From positions 23,766,177-23,830,176 of the forward strand of contig NC_087062.1 in assembly GCF_963678635.1 (NCBI RefSeq): DNA of 64,000 nt, given 5' to 3'. A program made the translations under genes and the position numbers. Shown piece by piece: positions 22,291-34,100 of the stretch; within the stretch, counting starts at the first letter, position 1; the number at the start of each line of letters is the position of its first letter. Origin of the DNA: Symsagittifera roscoffensis (taxonomy: Eukaryota; Xenacoelomorpha; Acoela; Convolutidae). The notes under the pieces were generated by a model. It was not told where the DNA came from and did not search any database. It saw only the letters and a program-made list of their open reading frames with translations.

Positions 22291-23024
22291 CTCTGTTAAT
22301 GCTAAGTAATCTTAGATAAACATCGCAGCAGAGTTTTAAGAAGCGGTCATGAAGCCGACAAAACTTGATCAGACAGCGATTGAGCCGGAAAACAATGTAT
22401 CAAAAACTTTCAACTCAAAAAACAACTAAATTCTCTCAGTGAAAACACGCTCAAACTCACACTCAACAAAAATATTATTTGATACTCAAAAACATTATCT
22501 CATTATGAAATCAAAAAGCCGATATAAAATAAGCCGAAACCGATGGAGCCGAAAAAAAATAAGGAAAAAATGAAAATTAATATCACCTGTGGTAAAATTA
22601 CAATCAACAAAACCAGCAAATTGTGACGAAAGTAGATTAGGAGATGATAAAGTGATTACATTTTAACTCTGTTAATGCTAAGTAATCTTAGATAAACATC
22701 GCAGCAGAGTTTTAAGAAGCGGTCATGAAGCCGACAAAACTTGATCAGACAGCGATTGAGCCGGAAAACAATGTATCAAAAACTTTCAACTCAAAAAACA
22801 ACTAAATTCTCTCAGTGAAAACACGCTCAAACTCACACTCAACAAAAATATTATTTCATACTCAAAAACATTATCTCATTATGAGTTCAAAAAGCCGATA
22901 TAAAATAAGCCGAAACCGATGAAGCCGAAAAAAAATAAGGAAAAAATGAAAATTAATATCACCTGTGGTAAAATTACAATCAACAAAACCAGCAAATTGT
23001 GACGAAAGTAGATTAGGAGATGAT
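22273..23024 (+). repeat. 376-bp tandem duplication
   Basis: Two head-to-tail units (22273-22648 and 22649-23024), nearly identical with only a handful of base changes. Each begins AAAGTGATTACATTTTAAC and ends GATTAGGAGATGAT. Non-coding. The low divergence indicates a recent duplication. Confidence 0.9.
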
Positions 23025-23229
23025 CACCAATTTGAGTCATCCTGTGAACTAAGTCATGGTAACAGAAAACGGAAACCGGTTGCAATAACTTTGCTTAGGC
23101 AGGGTAAAATTGTAAAACCTCTGTCATTCCTATATTACAAGAGCTTTTTCAAATGACTTTGGAACATAGGAGAAGCGAAAAAAGGGCAAAAATAAGCTCT
23201 TAAAGAGTAAAAAGGAGATAGAATTTCGA

Positions 23230-23628
23230 AGAAAAAAAATAGATGACCTTGAAGCTCTTTGAATTTGTATAACAATTTATTATAAATAATGTATTATGAA
23301 CAATTTAGTTTTTTCAAATTAACCCAATTTGAGACAACTGAATCAATAGCCAAAAGTTTTATTTCGCAGGGAAATCTGATAAGTAACTTCCATATTCGCA
23401 ATTAGAAGTCGATCACGTTTTTCGTGACCTTAACAATTTTGCTGTTCGAGAGTGGAGTTTGCCGTCCTTTTTAACAATGGAAATGCAGTGAATTTGAAGA
23501 GAAATCACAAGTCAAACCGCGAAAACCAAAGTTGAGCGTGATCAAATTTTAAAACTTTTTCCTCGAAAAAAAACAAAAAAAATAGCAAGACCTATAAAAG
23601 AGTATTCACTACGTTCATTACTTTAAAC
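23230..23628 (+). repeat. Dispersed repeat family R1, copy 2
   Basis: Second copy of the repeat at 19560-20005, including the GATCACGTTTTTCGTGACC hairpin. It ends at the point where the small AGGTGAAGCTGCGCTTCGC motif begins. Confidence 0.6.
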
Positions 23629-23653
23629 ACAGAGGTGAAGCTGCGCTTCGCAA
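23629..23653 (+). repeat. Small dispersed hairpin motif, copy 2
   Basis: ACAGAGGTGAAGCTGCGCTTCG, related to the motifs at 2572 and 31827. Confidence 0.5.
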
Positions 23654-25231
23654 ACACAAGCGAGGAAAATGCACAAAAAAAAATCTCTAAAAAGGCGAAA
23701 CAAAGCGAAATAAGGAATAAGTTAAAAAAGACACCTTGAATTTTTTTTGCTAGGATCAGGAATAACACGTTCTCGTACCTACTACAAGACCGTTGTTGAT
23801 TTTACTTACTTTAGCCACCAATGAAGCAGCTACAGTTTCTATCTTATTGCCAATGCACGAAAAATTCGACCAAAAAAAAACAAAATATTTCATTGTTCCT
23901 CATTTGGATCTCCTACTACCTGCTGATTAGGACATCCTCAAATTCGCGCCACTGATACCGAAATACGTAATTTCTAAAATTCCAAAACAATGAACTTAAC
24001 GCAAAAGCCTAGTTATTTTTGTTTAGTAGTGGATTAGCCACATATTTAAAGGAAAACAACTACTAGTCACTCTTGACAGCGTAAATTTCGAGAAAAGTGA
24101 AAAAAATTCCAAAAACGATCAAAAATTCAAACAATTTGGTTTTTCCTAAGCTCCTAAAAATTTCTCTACTAGAGCATGGGAATAGTCTCTTATACAGAGA
24201 AGATTTCCACACTCTGATTTTTAGGTTGAAAACTTAATGTCGACTTTAGCCAGTAGTTTTCGAGAACATAGATGAAATTTCTTTAAAAAACAACGGTAAA
24301 AACTACAAAAAATGTCGAAAACTTTTTGCGATGTCCATATCGGCTTTTCTAAAAAAATGTGAAACACATTACACAGGAAAAATCTATGGACGATGTCAGT
24401 TTGAATGAATTATCAACCTCAGAGTAAGCAGGTTGATGAGGCCATATTTTTTCAAAACGCAGGGCATAGCCGCTTGCTCAGGGAACATTTGATACCACGT
24501 TCTTTCTTTCGCTTGAACCCTTGGTCTTAGATTTGGCAGGTTAGTTTTTGAGAAAAGTAAAAAAAAATTAACCAAAATGACAAAAAATGGGCTTAATTGA
24601 GGCCATAAATTTTTTTCTTCAAAACTCAGGTAATAGCCGCTTCAGAAGGAGAGATCCCAATGATTTATTCTTTAGCTTAAACGTCCATTATACATTTAAT
24701 ATTAGACAAAAAGAAAAAAATCAGCCGGTATTTCCATTGACACCGTTGTTTTAAAAATTAGTTTAGTAGTTTTTGAGAAAAAAGGAAATTTTTGTGAAAA
24801 GTGCAAAAAATTACCAAAGCGTCGCAAAAAAAACAACAAAAATTAACAAATCCCATACATTTTCATAAAACTTGTTGTTTTCAAACAGGACCTGACACTA
24901 GCTCAAAATAAACCAGCAACATATGCTATTAAATTACCTATGCTTAAATACGCTTAAATATGCTTCAGTTGAAATATACCAAAAGTGCCACTAATGAGCA
25001 CTTTTATTTGCAACTTAGGTTGGAAAAAAAATTGTTCGTATTAATACACTTCGCTTCGCATGTGTAAACACTGCATTGAACCTACCATTGATAACTATTG
25101 ATTCTACACTGTTGATTTTCGGAGCCAAAAATAGCCCAGAATATAACCTATTTTGCTTGGTTTGAAAAAAAACAGTGTGTAGTGTTAATTTTAACATTGA
25201 AAATGTTCCATGTTAATATACTTTTTGCTGG
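23654..25231. other. Gene-free stretch downstream of the UQCRC1-like gene
   Basis: AT-rich sequence with weakly repeated blocks near 24170-24310, 24420-24560 and 24600-24790 (shared ideas such as AGTTTTTGAGAAAAG and ATAGCCGCTT). No coding or RNA gene recognised. Confidence 0.45.
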
Positions 25232-25237
25232 TTTAAT
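25232..25237 (-). terminator. Possible poly(A) signal of the UQCRC1-like gene
   Basis: ATTAAA on the minus strand about 70 bases after the stop codon. It is a common variant of AATAAA; no better signal is visible nearby. Confidence 0.3.
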
Positions 25238-25307
25238 TACTCGACATTAGAAAAGTCACATGTAGAGTCTCAATATCTCAAATTAATTCATTCTAGTTAT
25301 ATTTTGG

Positions 25308-25934
25308 TTACCATCTCAGTCCTCTTAGTGCATCCATGCTCTGGTTATAGTCAAATACTCCTTCAGTGGGTCCGTAAGCTGCTCTCGCAAACTCTTGGTC
25401 TCTAATATATTCCACACCAACGTCTTGAACTTGATCCACCGACAGCGACTCCAGCTCTGAAACCGTCTCCTCCAAGCTGACTGGCCTTCCTGGTCCAAAA
25501 AAGATATCCTGAGCCATCTTGCCTTGTAGAGCAGGTAAACTATACATATCTTCAATCAGTTTCCTTTTAAGGGATCTTTTAGCCCTGGCAAGGCTGCTGT
25601 CAATCATGTTCAGACACTGATCTCTCAGGAAATGACAAATATACAGTCCGGTGTCATAGAGGTTATCAGCGTCCGCAACGTAATGGGTTCCAAACAGCCC
25701 ACAGTCGCTGTAGAAATGGGCGAAGGGTCTGATCGAATACAGTCCAGTTTCTGGGTTCTGAGTGACAGCACCCATTTTGTTCAGACCTTGCGCAAGACCA
25801 CCGTGAGATTTATCGTGGGCGCCCATTATTTCAGCCAGAAGCATCAGGGGAATTCGGTCGGGACTGTTGTATGAGCACCCGTTGAATCCCATAGCGACGT
25901 GAGCTAAAGGCAGATCGTCATCTCTATGCTGAAC
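25308..25934 (-). CDS. UQCRC1: UQCRC1-like exon 3
   Basis: 627 bases after a TTCTAG acceptor. Opens VQHRDDDLPLAHVAMGF and ends LRW followed by TAA. Holds the second half of the M16 fold, including PVSLEETVSELE and AAYGPTEGVFDYN. Confidence 0.93.
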   Translation of the reverse strand, partial: VQHRDDDLPLAHVAMGFNGCSYNSPDRIPLMLLAEIMGAHDKSHGGLAQGLNKMGAVTQNPETGLYSIRPFAHFYSDCGLFGTHYVADADNLYDTGLYICHFLRDQCLNMIDSSLARAKRSLKRKLIEDMYSLPALQGKMAQDIFFGPGRPVSLEETVSELESLSVDQVQDVGVEYIRDQEFARAAYGPTEGVFDYNQSMDALRGLRW

Positions 25935-28900
25935 CTAGAACAACCATTATTTGCCTAATTTCGCTTCATATCCGTCATTAAAATTGAATCATTTGGAATC
26001 CCAACTTGAACTTTATAAAGCCTCATCGTACAAGAAATATGCATGCAGAAAAAAAGCCAATCTTCCCACAACTTGCGATGCAGCAAGTTCTCAGGTAAGA
26101 AAAAATGACAAAAACCAAAAAAATTCCACGTAAAATCAAGAAAAATTGCAAAATTTTCAAAAAGCCAGAAAATAGATTCAGAGAAAGATATCCAAACAAC
26201 AAATTGAGTCTGATTCCAACAGTAGATATTAAATTAAAGAAAAGAAGTAGACAAAAAAATCAAAAATTAATTTTTTAATTCTTAAGTGTAAGCCCTCAAG
26301 TTGGTTTGGAAATTTCTAAAAATAAATTTTTGAAATTTCTAAACCAACCTGAGGGCTTACTTTTAAAAATGAAAAAATTATTTTTTGTACGCTGGAACTC
26401 AGATAAAAAAACTAGAAAAAACAGCGGGTAATGTGCCGAGAGAATTAAAGCCGAAACCCAATAACCCAGATTTCTACCTAAATTTTTAACGGATAAAAAA
26501 CAGTATATATCAAATTACATATATACCACCGATGAAGCATCCACAATTACAGCTTCGTAATTTTGTCATTAACGTTGTTTGTTAGCAAAGTTATTTACGG
26601 GAAGGGCAATAAGGTATAAAGAGCCGTTTTTCCCTAATACGAGTATGGTAGGTATTTGATCTAAGTGACCAGTTTTCAATGAGGTTATAATCTGGAGGGA
26701 TTGGCTGTATTGTCTCCATCATACCTCCATTGCAGTGAATCTGCATGGCTGTGGGTATCCGGTAGCATGCTCGAAATCAGCTGAGACATCTCCAAGATTC
26801 TTTTCAGCCGCGTCAGCCAACTTATCAAGGTCAACTTGTCCTCCTACAGTAGTAAGAATCATCCTCGGGGCTTTGTAGTTGTGCTTGATAAATTGCATGA
26901 TGTCTTTTCTCGCCAAAGACTCGACGTTACTAGTCGATCCGGTGAGAGGATTGCTCATTGGAGTGCCCTCAAACGCAACCGAATAAAGATAATCCATTGT
27001 GATCTGGGGTAAATTATCCAGATTTCGTTCAATATCCGTCAAGATGGCGTCTCGTTCCTTCATAATGGCATTTTCATCGAATACTGAGTTCTTCACGACA
27101 TCGCTAACAATTTCTGCATGCTGTAGAGCATCTTTGCTAAAACCTGTTACCACAAAAGAAGTGGTCTCACGGGTCACATTCACATCCAGCGAGGCCCCCA
27201 ATTTTGACAGTTTCATTTGCATGTCTTCGAATTTGGATGAAGAGGTGCCTTTTCCCGCCAGTCTCGCAATAAGGTTGGAAACTCCGTTAGTTTCAGATGT
27301 CTCATTTCTAGTTCCAGCCTCAACGTGAATGGCCGTCGAACTGATTTCTGAATCATTCGTGAAACAGGCTACCCTAAAATGATCAGGAATAAATTGACAG
27401 TTATATAAATTTAACGGAACTAAATAAGCTTTGGGTACATGCCCACTATGTCGAGAACAGAAAAAAAGGCCATATGAAAATATTGTCATAAAAAATTTTA
27501 TAAGAAAAACTTATATTTCAGAAAAATAGTCGAGAAACACACAACCATCGTTGAAGCAGCTTATAGCTTTAAGTTAAACCGCTCCTCCACTAAGCCAACA
27601 AATGTTGATTTAATGACCATGAAACCGAAAACCAAAAAATGCCATAAGAATTTGTAGTCTTAAGAAACTTTGAGCTACTATTTTAAAAACTTTATAGTAC
27701 AGCCGATCTGAATTGTTTTTTTTTCTAATGACAATCAATTTTGACCTCACAAACGACACAAAATAAGTTAAGCCAATAAAGCATAAACCGGAACCATATG
27801 GGCTATATAACACTTTTGAGCAAAAAGAAAAGAAGAAAATATACAAGTCAGGGTGAGTAATTTTTTTAATAACAGGAGCCAATCGATAACACTTCCAGAT
27901 ACAATAAAAATAGCATGCAGCACATGAAAACTCCGCGACGAAGTAACAAAGCCTGTAAAAGAAGTTGTTCCCGGAAAACAATTGCAATTTATACATGCTG
28001 AAAAAAACAAGGTCCGGTTAACTCTAGAACATGGGGCAAGGAAACTCAACGCTGATAAGGTTCAATAATAAAGCAAGTTCCATTTCTAACAGATTTGTAT
28101 AAAAAATGTTTTTAGGAAAAAAAAGTCTAGTTGCCGATCACAATTCCGATTAATATGTACCGTCGCCGAACACCAAGCTCAGAGCTAGATATATAACTTC
28201 ATAACCAGATAGATAACTCCAAATTTTATTTAGAAAATTTAGCGAGAAAACACCTCGTGTCAATGAAACAATGATTATATTCAACAATATGGGACCGATT
28301 TTACTATGGGACCGAATACATCAACATTGAATAATTCTGATGTTGAAAAAAAACGAGAAGTTCAATTCCATTGAATCTAAGCATTCTGAGACAACTTTCA
28401 AAAAGTCGATGTTGATATGGCCCCATATGGGATTATTACTAAACTTTCACTAAATTTTCCATGCAATTCATGATTACGACTCAAGGTGCATTATACAACA
28501 AGGATACCCGGTGGCTGTGCAAGTAGCAGAGAATGTTCATAAAAAAACTACCAAAAACGTTTTTTATCAAGTTTTGTGGCGTTTTTTTGTAAGACCCATT
28601 TTCGGGGTGAAGTTCTGATTCTGAATTTTGCAAAACAATTTCCATCATAATGCTTCAGGTAAAAGTTTTGCTCTTCACTTTTTGTCCAATCCCAATTTGA
28701 AAAAAAAACGCGTTTCAAAATTCCAATGTTGTTCGTTTTCTCCATATGATTGAAATCAGTATTGAAAGATGAAAACTATGCATGAAACATAGTTAATGCC
28801 GAAATAATGGCAATATCGGTGACCTTGAGCTATTCAATCGGTCAAAATTTAAAGAACTTTAGGTTAACTCGTTTTTTTGGTACACGGTTTTTACGCGTGG

Positions 28901-31900
28901 AAATCAATGAAAAATAGAAATCTGACGTAAAATTGAACAGTTTTAGGTTAATTAACTTCGTTCGGATTCGTTGACCGAAAGTTTGCATTAAATAAAAAAC
29001 AGAACGGTTGAACTAAGTGGTAGGCGCGAGAGCCCAGTCAGGGTTCTTGGCTTTTTGCTGTTTGCAAGCTTTGCTGTACCTCCTCACAATTGCATCTTTC
29101 TAATTAAAAACCTTTCTTTTAGGTTCCCACCTAGATTTGAACTCTGACGTGCTGCGTAACGATCTCCCATACTACTTACTGTGCCAAGCACGCTATAAAT
29201 TTTAAAACAAATCAAATTATTACATAGCGAACCACATGAACAATTGATAATAAATTTTTAGAAGATGCGTTGTCTGTCCGGCTGTTCCGTTCGAGCCCTT
29301 GTGGGGATGCGAAACAACCTATTAGTGCCAATTCAATCATTTGAATGACATTGCAGTCCAACTTAATCTTAAAATTTCAATAAGTTCAAATTGATCACAG
29401 TAAAAAAGAGTAAGAGTTGAACTGTCGAATCTGGGACTCAAACTGACTTCTTTGGTATATTGCGCAATCAATTTCCCTTTCACTCTCAGTTACTGGTAAG
29501 TTCACAGTTAATAGCAGTCAAGAAAAAAATCTATCATGAAAGCATATAAAATCAATTAAAAAATGAAAAGGGCAAAAATGGGAAAATCAAAATCTGTAAA
29601 TCAAACTGAGCAGCCTCCAAAACATTCCTATTTGAACAACAGATGAAATGAGTGATACAAAAACCCACAGGTATTAACCTTTTTTGGTTTAGGAGATATG
29701 AACGTTTATTTTTCGGATTACATTTGATACACTTGACCACTGACCTTTTTCATTACGAAAAACTTTTAAAATTTTTCAATACTACTTATAGGCAAGTTGA
29801 GAAAATATAGTAAAACTATTTTGTTTCCGATTAGGATTTCAACCTGGTCACACGGTTTGTGAGACCAAAACATACATTTGGCTATGAAGGTACTTAACAA
29901 TATTATAAATTTCCAAAATTTATCTTTCTCCTTTTAATTCCCCGATTATTCCTGAAAAAAAATAGAACTTCTCCCAGAGAAGTGGAACGAAATTGCACTT
30001 ACAATTTGCGTGTTCTCTAGTTTGGGAAGTGAGTCACAGTGAAAAAAAAACGAGGAAAAAACAGCGGTAACTTTGCGAGAACGGTTTTATAACCCCCAAA
30101 AAGCATTACGTTAAAAACTCACGGTGGCCCGTTAAAACTGGATTGAACTCGCCCGCCTGTGCGCGCTCGTACAAACGGATGGTGGAAAACGCCAACCACA
30201 GAAAATTTGAACAGCTTGATTTAGAAGCAGGGGAGCGGTGGTGAAGTGGTTACGTCTCCGCCTCTCAATCGAAAGGTCGGATGTTCGAGGCCCACCATGA
30301 TCCGTGCTCGTTGCTTGAGGGTGAAGCAACATTGGCCAGCCAAGAAAATAAACCAAAAAAAAAATGCACGAAGTTCTTAAACAGGGGCACAACAGCGGTT
30401 CGCCGTGATGAGCTGCACGGCTCTTGTGTTTGGTTGGGTCCTTTCCCCCGTGGATAAATGGTCTTTAGTACGTTTAGAATTGGAACGATTTCAAAAGGTT
30501 CATTTAGCAAATTTCCAAGCGATCGAAGTATGATCCAGACTTCGCGACAAACTGCCCAGCAGTAGTGCAACAAAGAAAAAAATATATAAGAACATTTCCC
30601 CGACAGGCTCCTCAGGCAGCTTAAACATTAATGTTTTGTTTCATCTGTTGAAATATATGTATGTCTAATTTTAATTTAAGTCTCTTCTTAGCTTCAATTT
30701 GTTAATCAAGCAGACTTAAAATTTAAGCATTGCAAAATACGATAAAGTTTAAATTTCCCTCGCTTCTGAAAGCTTAAACGTGGGACATATGGTATAGCTT
30801 ATTCATGTGGAGATATGCAGATGCATTTAAATATATTCCGATTTTTTTTTGTGGCACCTGATTTGGCGTGGAAAACAGAAACGAATTCTAGAAAAAAAAA
30901 CGAATATAAAGTTCCTCCCCATTTTCAATGATCGGAACAAAGATAAATCAAGTGTTCCATCTTACTCGCAAATTTAACATAGGTTTTTGTTAGTCTCACA
31001 ATTTCGATCTGTTATTTTTAATTTATGATTACATGAAAAAGACTCGTTAGCATAGTATCCGTCGCGCTTTTAATACCAATATTACCCAAGAGAGTCTACT
31101 AAGAGAGGTAATCAACACTTTCGGTTAGTTCTATTATTTAGGTTGGTTTGTTGCAGCGCACCCAATTAAGAGGCACATCCAGGCCACAACACTTATGTAG
31201 ACGCCCAATAAGCCAAACAAATGAAGTAATTACATTTTCAAGTTTAAAGTCTAAAAAATTTAATTTTTTGAACTTTCAAATGCCTCTTTTGAGCAAAATC
31301 AAACGAAAAATCCAAGTTCGCTTTTAAAAACACTACCTAGTATGGATCAAGTAAGCTTTTAAATTAACCGAAACCTTATAACAAAAAAATTGTATAGCTT
31401 AATCAAACCTTGCACCAAATCGGAGCTACTATTATAAATAGAGGGTAATTAGAATTTATTTTTCAAGAATTTGAGCATTTTGCCCACATTAAAATGATCG
31501 CAAATAATCAAGAAGTTACTGAGAAAATTCTTACACTGGAAAACAGTTTAGCTCTTGATAACAAGAAAAGCGCTCTCTCGAGTGTTAGGAAAAGAATATC
31601 AATTATCGTAAGCGTAAATGCATACATCAATGCCAAATCTCACGCGTAAAACACCATCGAAACAAAAATGAGTTTTTCTTGTTTTTTTTTTTTTAATTTC
31701 CAATTGATTTTATTAGTATGGGGAAAACCTAGTGACATTTGGTAAATCTAGAACTGAAACAGCCGTAGTGTTAGTGGTTTGACATTTTCAGAGCTGTGCA
31801 AGATAGTCTGTGTAATGAAGTATATCACAGGCGAAGCTGAGCTCCGCACAATTTGATATACAAATTTGATTCAAATTCAAACGGAAAAAATTGAAAAATT

Positions 31901-32887
31901 AAAAAAAAATCGTTTTTGTCAATCAAACATTGTCAATAAAAAAGCGGTCTCAATCAGTTGTGTCATCTCTACGCCAGATGCACCGGATGGTTGATTGAAT
32001 TTATAATTACGATGCGGTAACAAAGCCAAAAAAAACCTGAGCAGAAACCTTTCATGCCGAAAAAAATTCAAAAACATTCTAAGCTAATAAATATATTTCC
32101 CCTCAGAGCACACGCACGCAGACGAATTTTTTCTTGATCCCCGAACGCGGCAATAAGAGGCCACTAGGTCAATATAAATTAAGCCGAAACTTATTAACCC
32201 GATAAAAAAGACAAAATGAAAAAAAATGAGAAATCTGGTTAGTAAAATTACAACCAGTATTAAAAAAAAATCGATTCTGCCAAACTTTTAAAATGCTAAA
32301 ACATTTAGAGCCGCTACAGTGAAAATTGCTTACAGCAAAATCAAAACAATTCTTAGATCTGGCAACTAAGCCGATAAAACATTTCAAGACAAGTAATAAG
32401 CCGATTTTTTTTGAACCAGAATATTTACCATTTGAAAAAAGAACAGGTCCTAGTCAGATTCGAACCAGAGACCTTTGACGTCCCGGGCATATTTGTTACT
32501 TCCAGGCTAAGTATGCAGGAGACACTAAGAAATTTGAATTCATTATGAACCAAGGTACTACGAGTCCAGATGAGTCATGTGGACAAAGCTCTTTACGGGA
32601 AAAATAGTGCAGTACCAGATTGCAATGCCCTTGCTTATCGCTAATTATTATTGTTTAATTACTATGCTAAGTTTCATAGAGATAGGACCTGACCACGACG
32701 TAAAAGGAATCAACTTTCCTACTTACCTCAGGTCATTCCCAAGCGTATATGCCCCTGGAAGTGTCTGGGAGGCTGTTTGAGCCTTCATGTGACTTTCCGC
32801 TGATTTAACGACATCTTTTGAGGCTGCTCGAAACAATATTTTATTCGTCCCGTTTTTAAAAAAATTTACAGAGCAACTTTTCAGCAT
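25308..32887 (-). CDS. UQCRC1: Cytochrome bc1 complex core protein 1 (UQCRC1-like), three exons
   Basis: Three exons join in frame into 478 codons, close to the usual length of about 480: 32887-32727, 27373-26725 and 25934-25308, with GT-AG borders. It belongs to the M16 family (core 1 of complex III / MPP-beta). The product should be imported into mitochondria and form part of the matrix-facing core of complex III. The N-terminus (MLKSCSVNFFKNGTNKILFR) is basic and lacks acids, like a presequence. Family landmarks include IHVEAGTRNE, VTRETTSFVV, HNYKAPRMIL, HRDDDLPLAHVAMGF, YSDCGLFGTHYV and the C-terminal LRGLRW. The zinc-binding HxxEH of active processing peptidases is replaced by NLIAR, which favours the non-catalytic core 1 over MPP-beta. 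An acceptor-like TTTCAG lies 10 bases before the ATG. UQCRC2 is less likely because the PLAHVAMGF segment fits core 1/MPP-beta. Confidence 0.9.
26268..26380. repeat. Foldback element in UQCRC1 intron 2
   Basis: Inverted repeat. GTAAGCCCTCAAGTTGGTTT (from 26288) pairs with the arm ending at 26360 over 29 bases with two differences and a 15-base loop, and weaker pairing extends outward to TAATTTTTT / AAAAAATTA at the ends. Consistent with a short foldback or MITE-like insertion; it could also be transcribed as a hairpin within the pre-mRNA. Confidence 0.8.
26725..27373 (-). CDS. UQCRC1: UQCRC1-like exon 2
   Basis: 649 bases after an ATTTTAG acceptor. It starts with the last base of an arginine codon and ends CTGCAATGGAG before a GTATGA donor. 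Contains the first M16 domain with NLIAR in place of HxxEH. Confidence 0.93.
29121..29194 (-). repeat. tRNA-like SINE remnant
   Basis: On the minus strand a box A-like TTGGCACAGTAAG is followed about 35 bases later by a box B-like AGTTCAAATCT. Pairing is too poor for a working tRNA. Confidence 0.4.
30228..30300 (+). repeat. tRNA-like SINE head
   Basis: GGAGCGGTGGTGAAGTGGTT (box A region), CCTCTCAATCGAAAGG (anticodon-like arm) and GGATGTTCGAGGCCC (box B) in tRNA order. The anticodon arm does not pair well. Downstream sequence to about 30580 (GTTGCTTGAGGGTGAAGCAA hairpin and an A-run) fits a SINE body. Confidence 0.5.
31827..31849 (+). repeat. Small dispersed hairpin motif, copy 3
   Basis: ACAGGCGAAGCTGAGCTCCG, related to the motifs at 2572 and 23629, and again followed by A-rich sequence. 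Confidence 0.45.
32444..32512 (-). repeat. tRNA-like SINE remnant
   Basis: Minus strand: TTAGCCTGGAAGTAAC as box A-like, then CTCTGGTTCGAATCTGAC with a near-consensus box B. Just downstream of UQCRC1 exon 1, within intron 1. Confidence 0.45.
32727..32887 (-). CDS. UQCRC1: UQCRC1-like exon 1
   Basis: 161 bases from ATG (32887) to a perfect GTAAGT donor at 32726. Encodes the presequence and 53 codons, and ends within the arginine codon of NDLR, which the next exon completes in frame (LR then VACFTND). I found it by matching the expected residues before VACFTND. Confidence 0.88.
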
Positions 32888-33329
32888 CCCGATTACCTGA
32901 AATTTTTCAGAGATTAAACCATTTCTTCACAGAAGCAAAACAAATTTGTCAAATTTTTTCCAATCTTTCTACAAAAGACCTGAAGGAGTCGCATTTCAAT
33001 TCATTAATGTGAAGAAGGATCAGAACAAGCTTAGTGTAGATTAAATCAAACCTGATTAGCCAGACAGAAAAGACTTGGCTACAAAATTGCAATTCAAGTG
33101 GTCCAAAAGTTCATAGCAGTATTTAGACAACCGCGTATTCATAATCGTGTACGCTTTGCTTTGCCAGAAGCCATCATCATCAATCTTACCAACATTGCGA
33201 ATCAAAAAGTTACTGTCTTCCGAAGAACGAAAAAATTTGCCATTCGAACAAAATGACCTCGCAAACTCATGGTGAAACGAATGTTAATTTATGGTGGTCG
33301 GATCGTACGATAGGCCGAATTTAGTGATT
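32888..33329. other. Upstream region of the UQCRC1-like gene
   Basis: Between the UQCRC1 ATG and the tail of the outer non-LTR element. Should hold the promoter and 5' leader. An acceptor-like AATTTCAG lies at 32897-32905 on the minus strand, 10 bases before the ATG. I see no clear TATA box. Confidence 0.45.
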
Positions 33330-34027
33330 AACTTTGTTTTTTTTTAATCTTTCTCTCTTTTTTTTATTTTCTTTATCTTTTTTATCTTTATTTCTCCTCT
33401 TTCTTTCTAAATGTAATCAGAAGGTCAAAAGTATCATTAGTAATCGAGGTTACAGTCAGGAGTCCCTTCATCACGTATTCCAGTCAAAATCCATAGAATT
33501 TTCTAGATATGGAAGTGATAATGATAAGAGAAGATGACAAGTGTTTAAGTCCTTTTCAATTAAAGTCGATACGGGCTACGTTTCTTCAATAAGAACACGC
33601 AAATCGACGAGAAAATATAATATACAAGAGTTACAAATAAAAATTTCGTCGAAAGTTATTTTGTCATTTATTGTTCCCAGTACGCAAGCGGCGTCTGCAA
33701 TATGTATTGCCAAAGAGATTCTCTGTTTTAAAAAGCTGCCTGATCTGGGTTCCTCAGTGCATATGCTTAGGTTCTTACAAAGCTTGCTCAAAAAAATTTC
33801 TGTGCTGGGGCCGGCCGCGCCCTGAATTTCAAAAGTTAGCGGTTGAAAAAGATATCCATCATCTACAAGATCTTTATACTTGTCTTTTTTTTCGCTCTTC
33901 CGCTTCAGCGGCAGCCGTACCAGGGTTACAAACAGATCCGGCATTAATCCTGCAAGGAGCTAAGGAGTCTACTACCGTTTCAGGTTATACTACTAGTTTC
34001 AGGTTATATGAGTTTCGAGCTGTTCAA
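33330..34027 (-). mobile_element. Outer non-LTR element, 3' fragment
   Basis: Minus strand: ETVVDSLAPCRINAGSVCNP, GTAAAEAEERKK, then after a frameshift in an A-run KYKDL and YLFQPLTFEIQGAAGPSTEI, LSICTEEPRSGSFLKQRISL. This is the C-terminal end of the protein whose N-terminus is at 60361-62440 and middle at 36981-37440. The aspartate in TVVD could complete the PD...D site of a restriction-like endonuclease. A purine/A-rich tract at 33330-33410 (minus) could be the 3' tail. Confidence 0.7.
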
Positions 34028-34100
34028 TGATGGTAAAAAAGAGATGATAGAAGCAGAACAAGCAGATGATGCTTGACTAGGCTTTCTCAACATCCTGCAA

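Larger units (their letters stand above)
27374..32726 (-). other. UQCRC1-like intron 1 (5.35 kb)
   Basis: Bounded by GTAAGT and TTTTAG on the minus strand. Contains several tRNA-like segments, one copy of the small hairpin motif at 31827, and otherwise AT-rich sequence in which I see no further gene. Confidence 0.75.

Noticed and set aside
30228-30300. Functional tRNA gene
   Set aside because: Box A and box B are present but the anticodon stem does not pair and a SINE body follows.
30132-30573. Minus-strand protein-coding frame
   Set aside because: It is the antisense reading of the tRNA-like SINE.
25308-32887. Mitochondrial processing peptidase beta subunit
   Set aside because: The zinc-binding HxxEH motif is fully absent, so the core 1 assignment is preferred.
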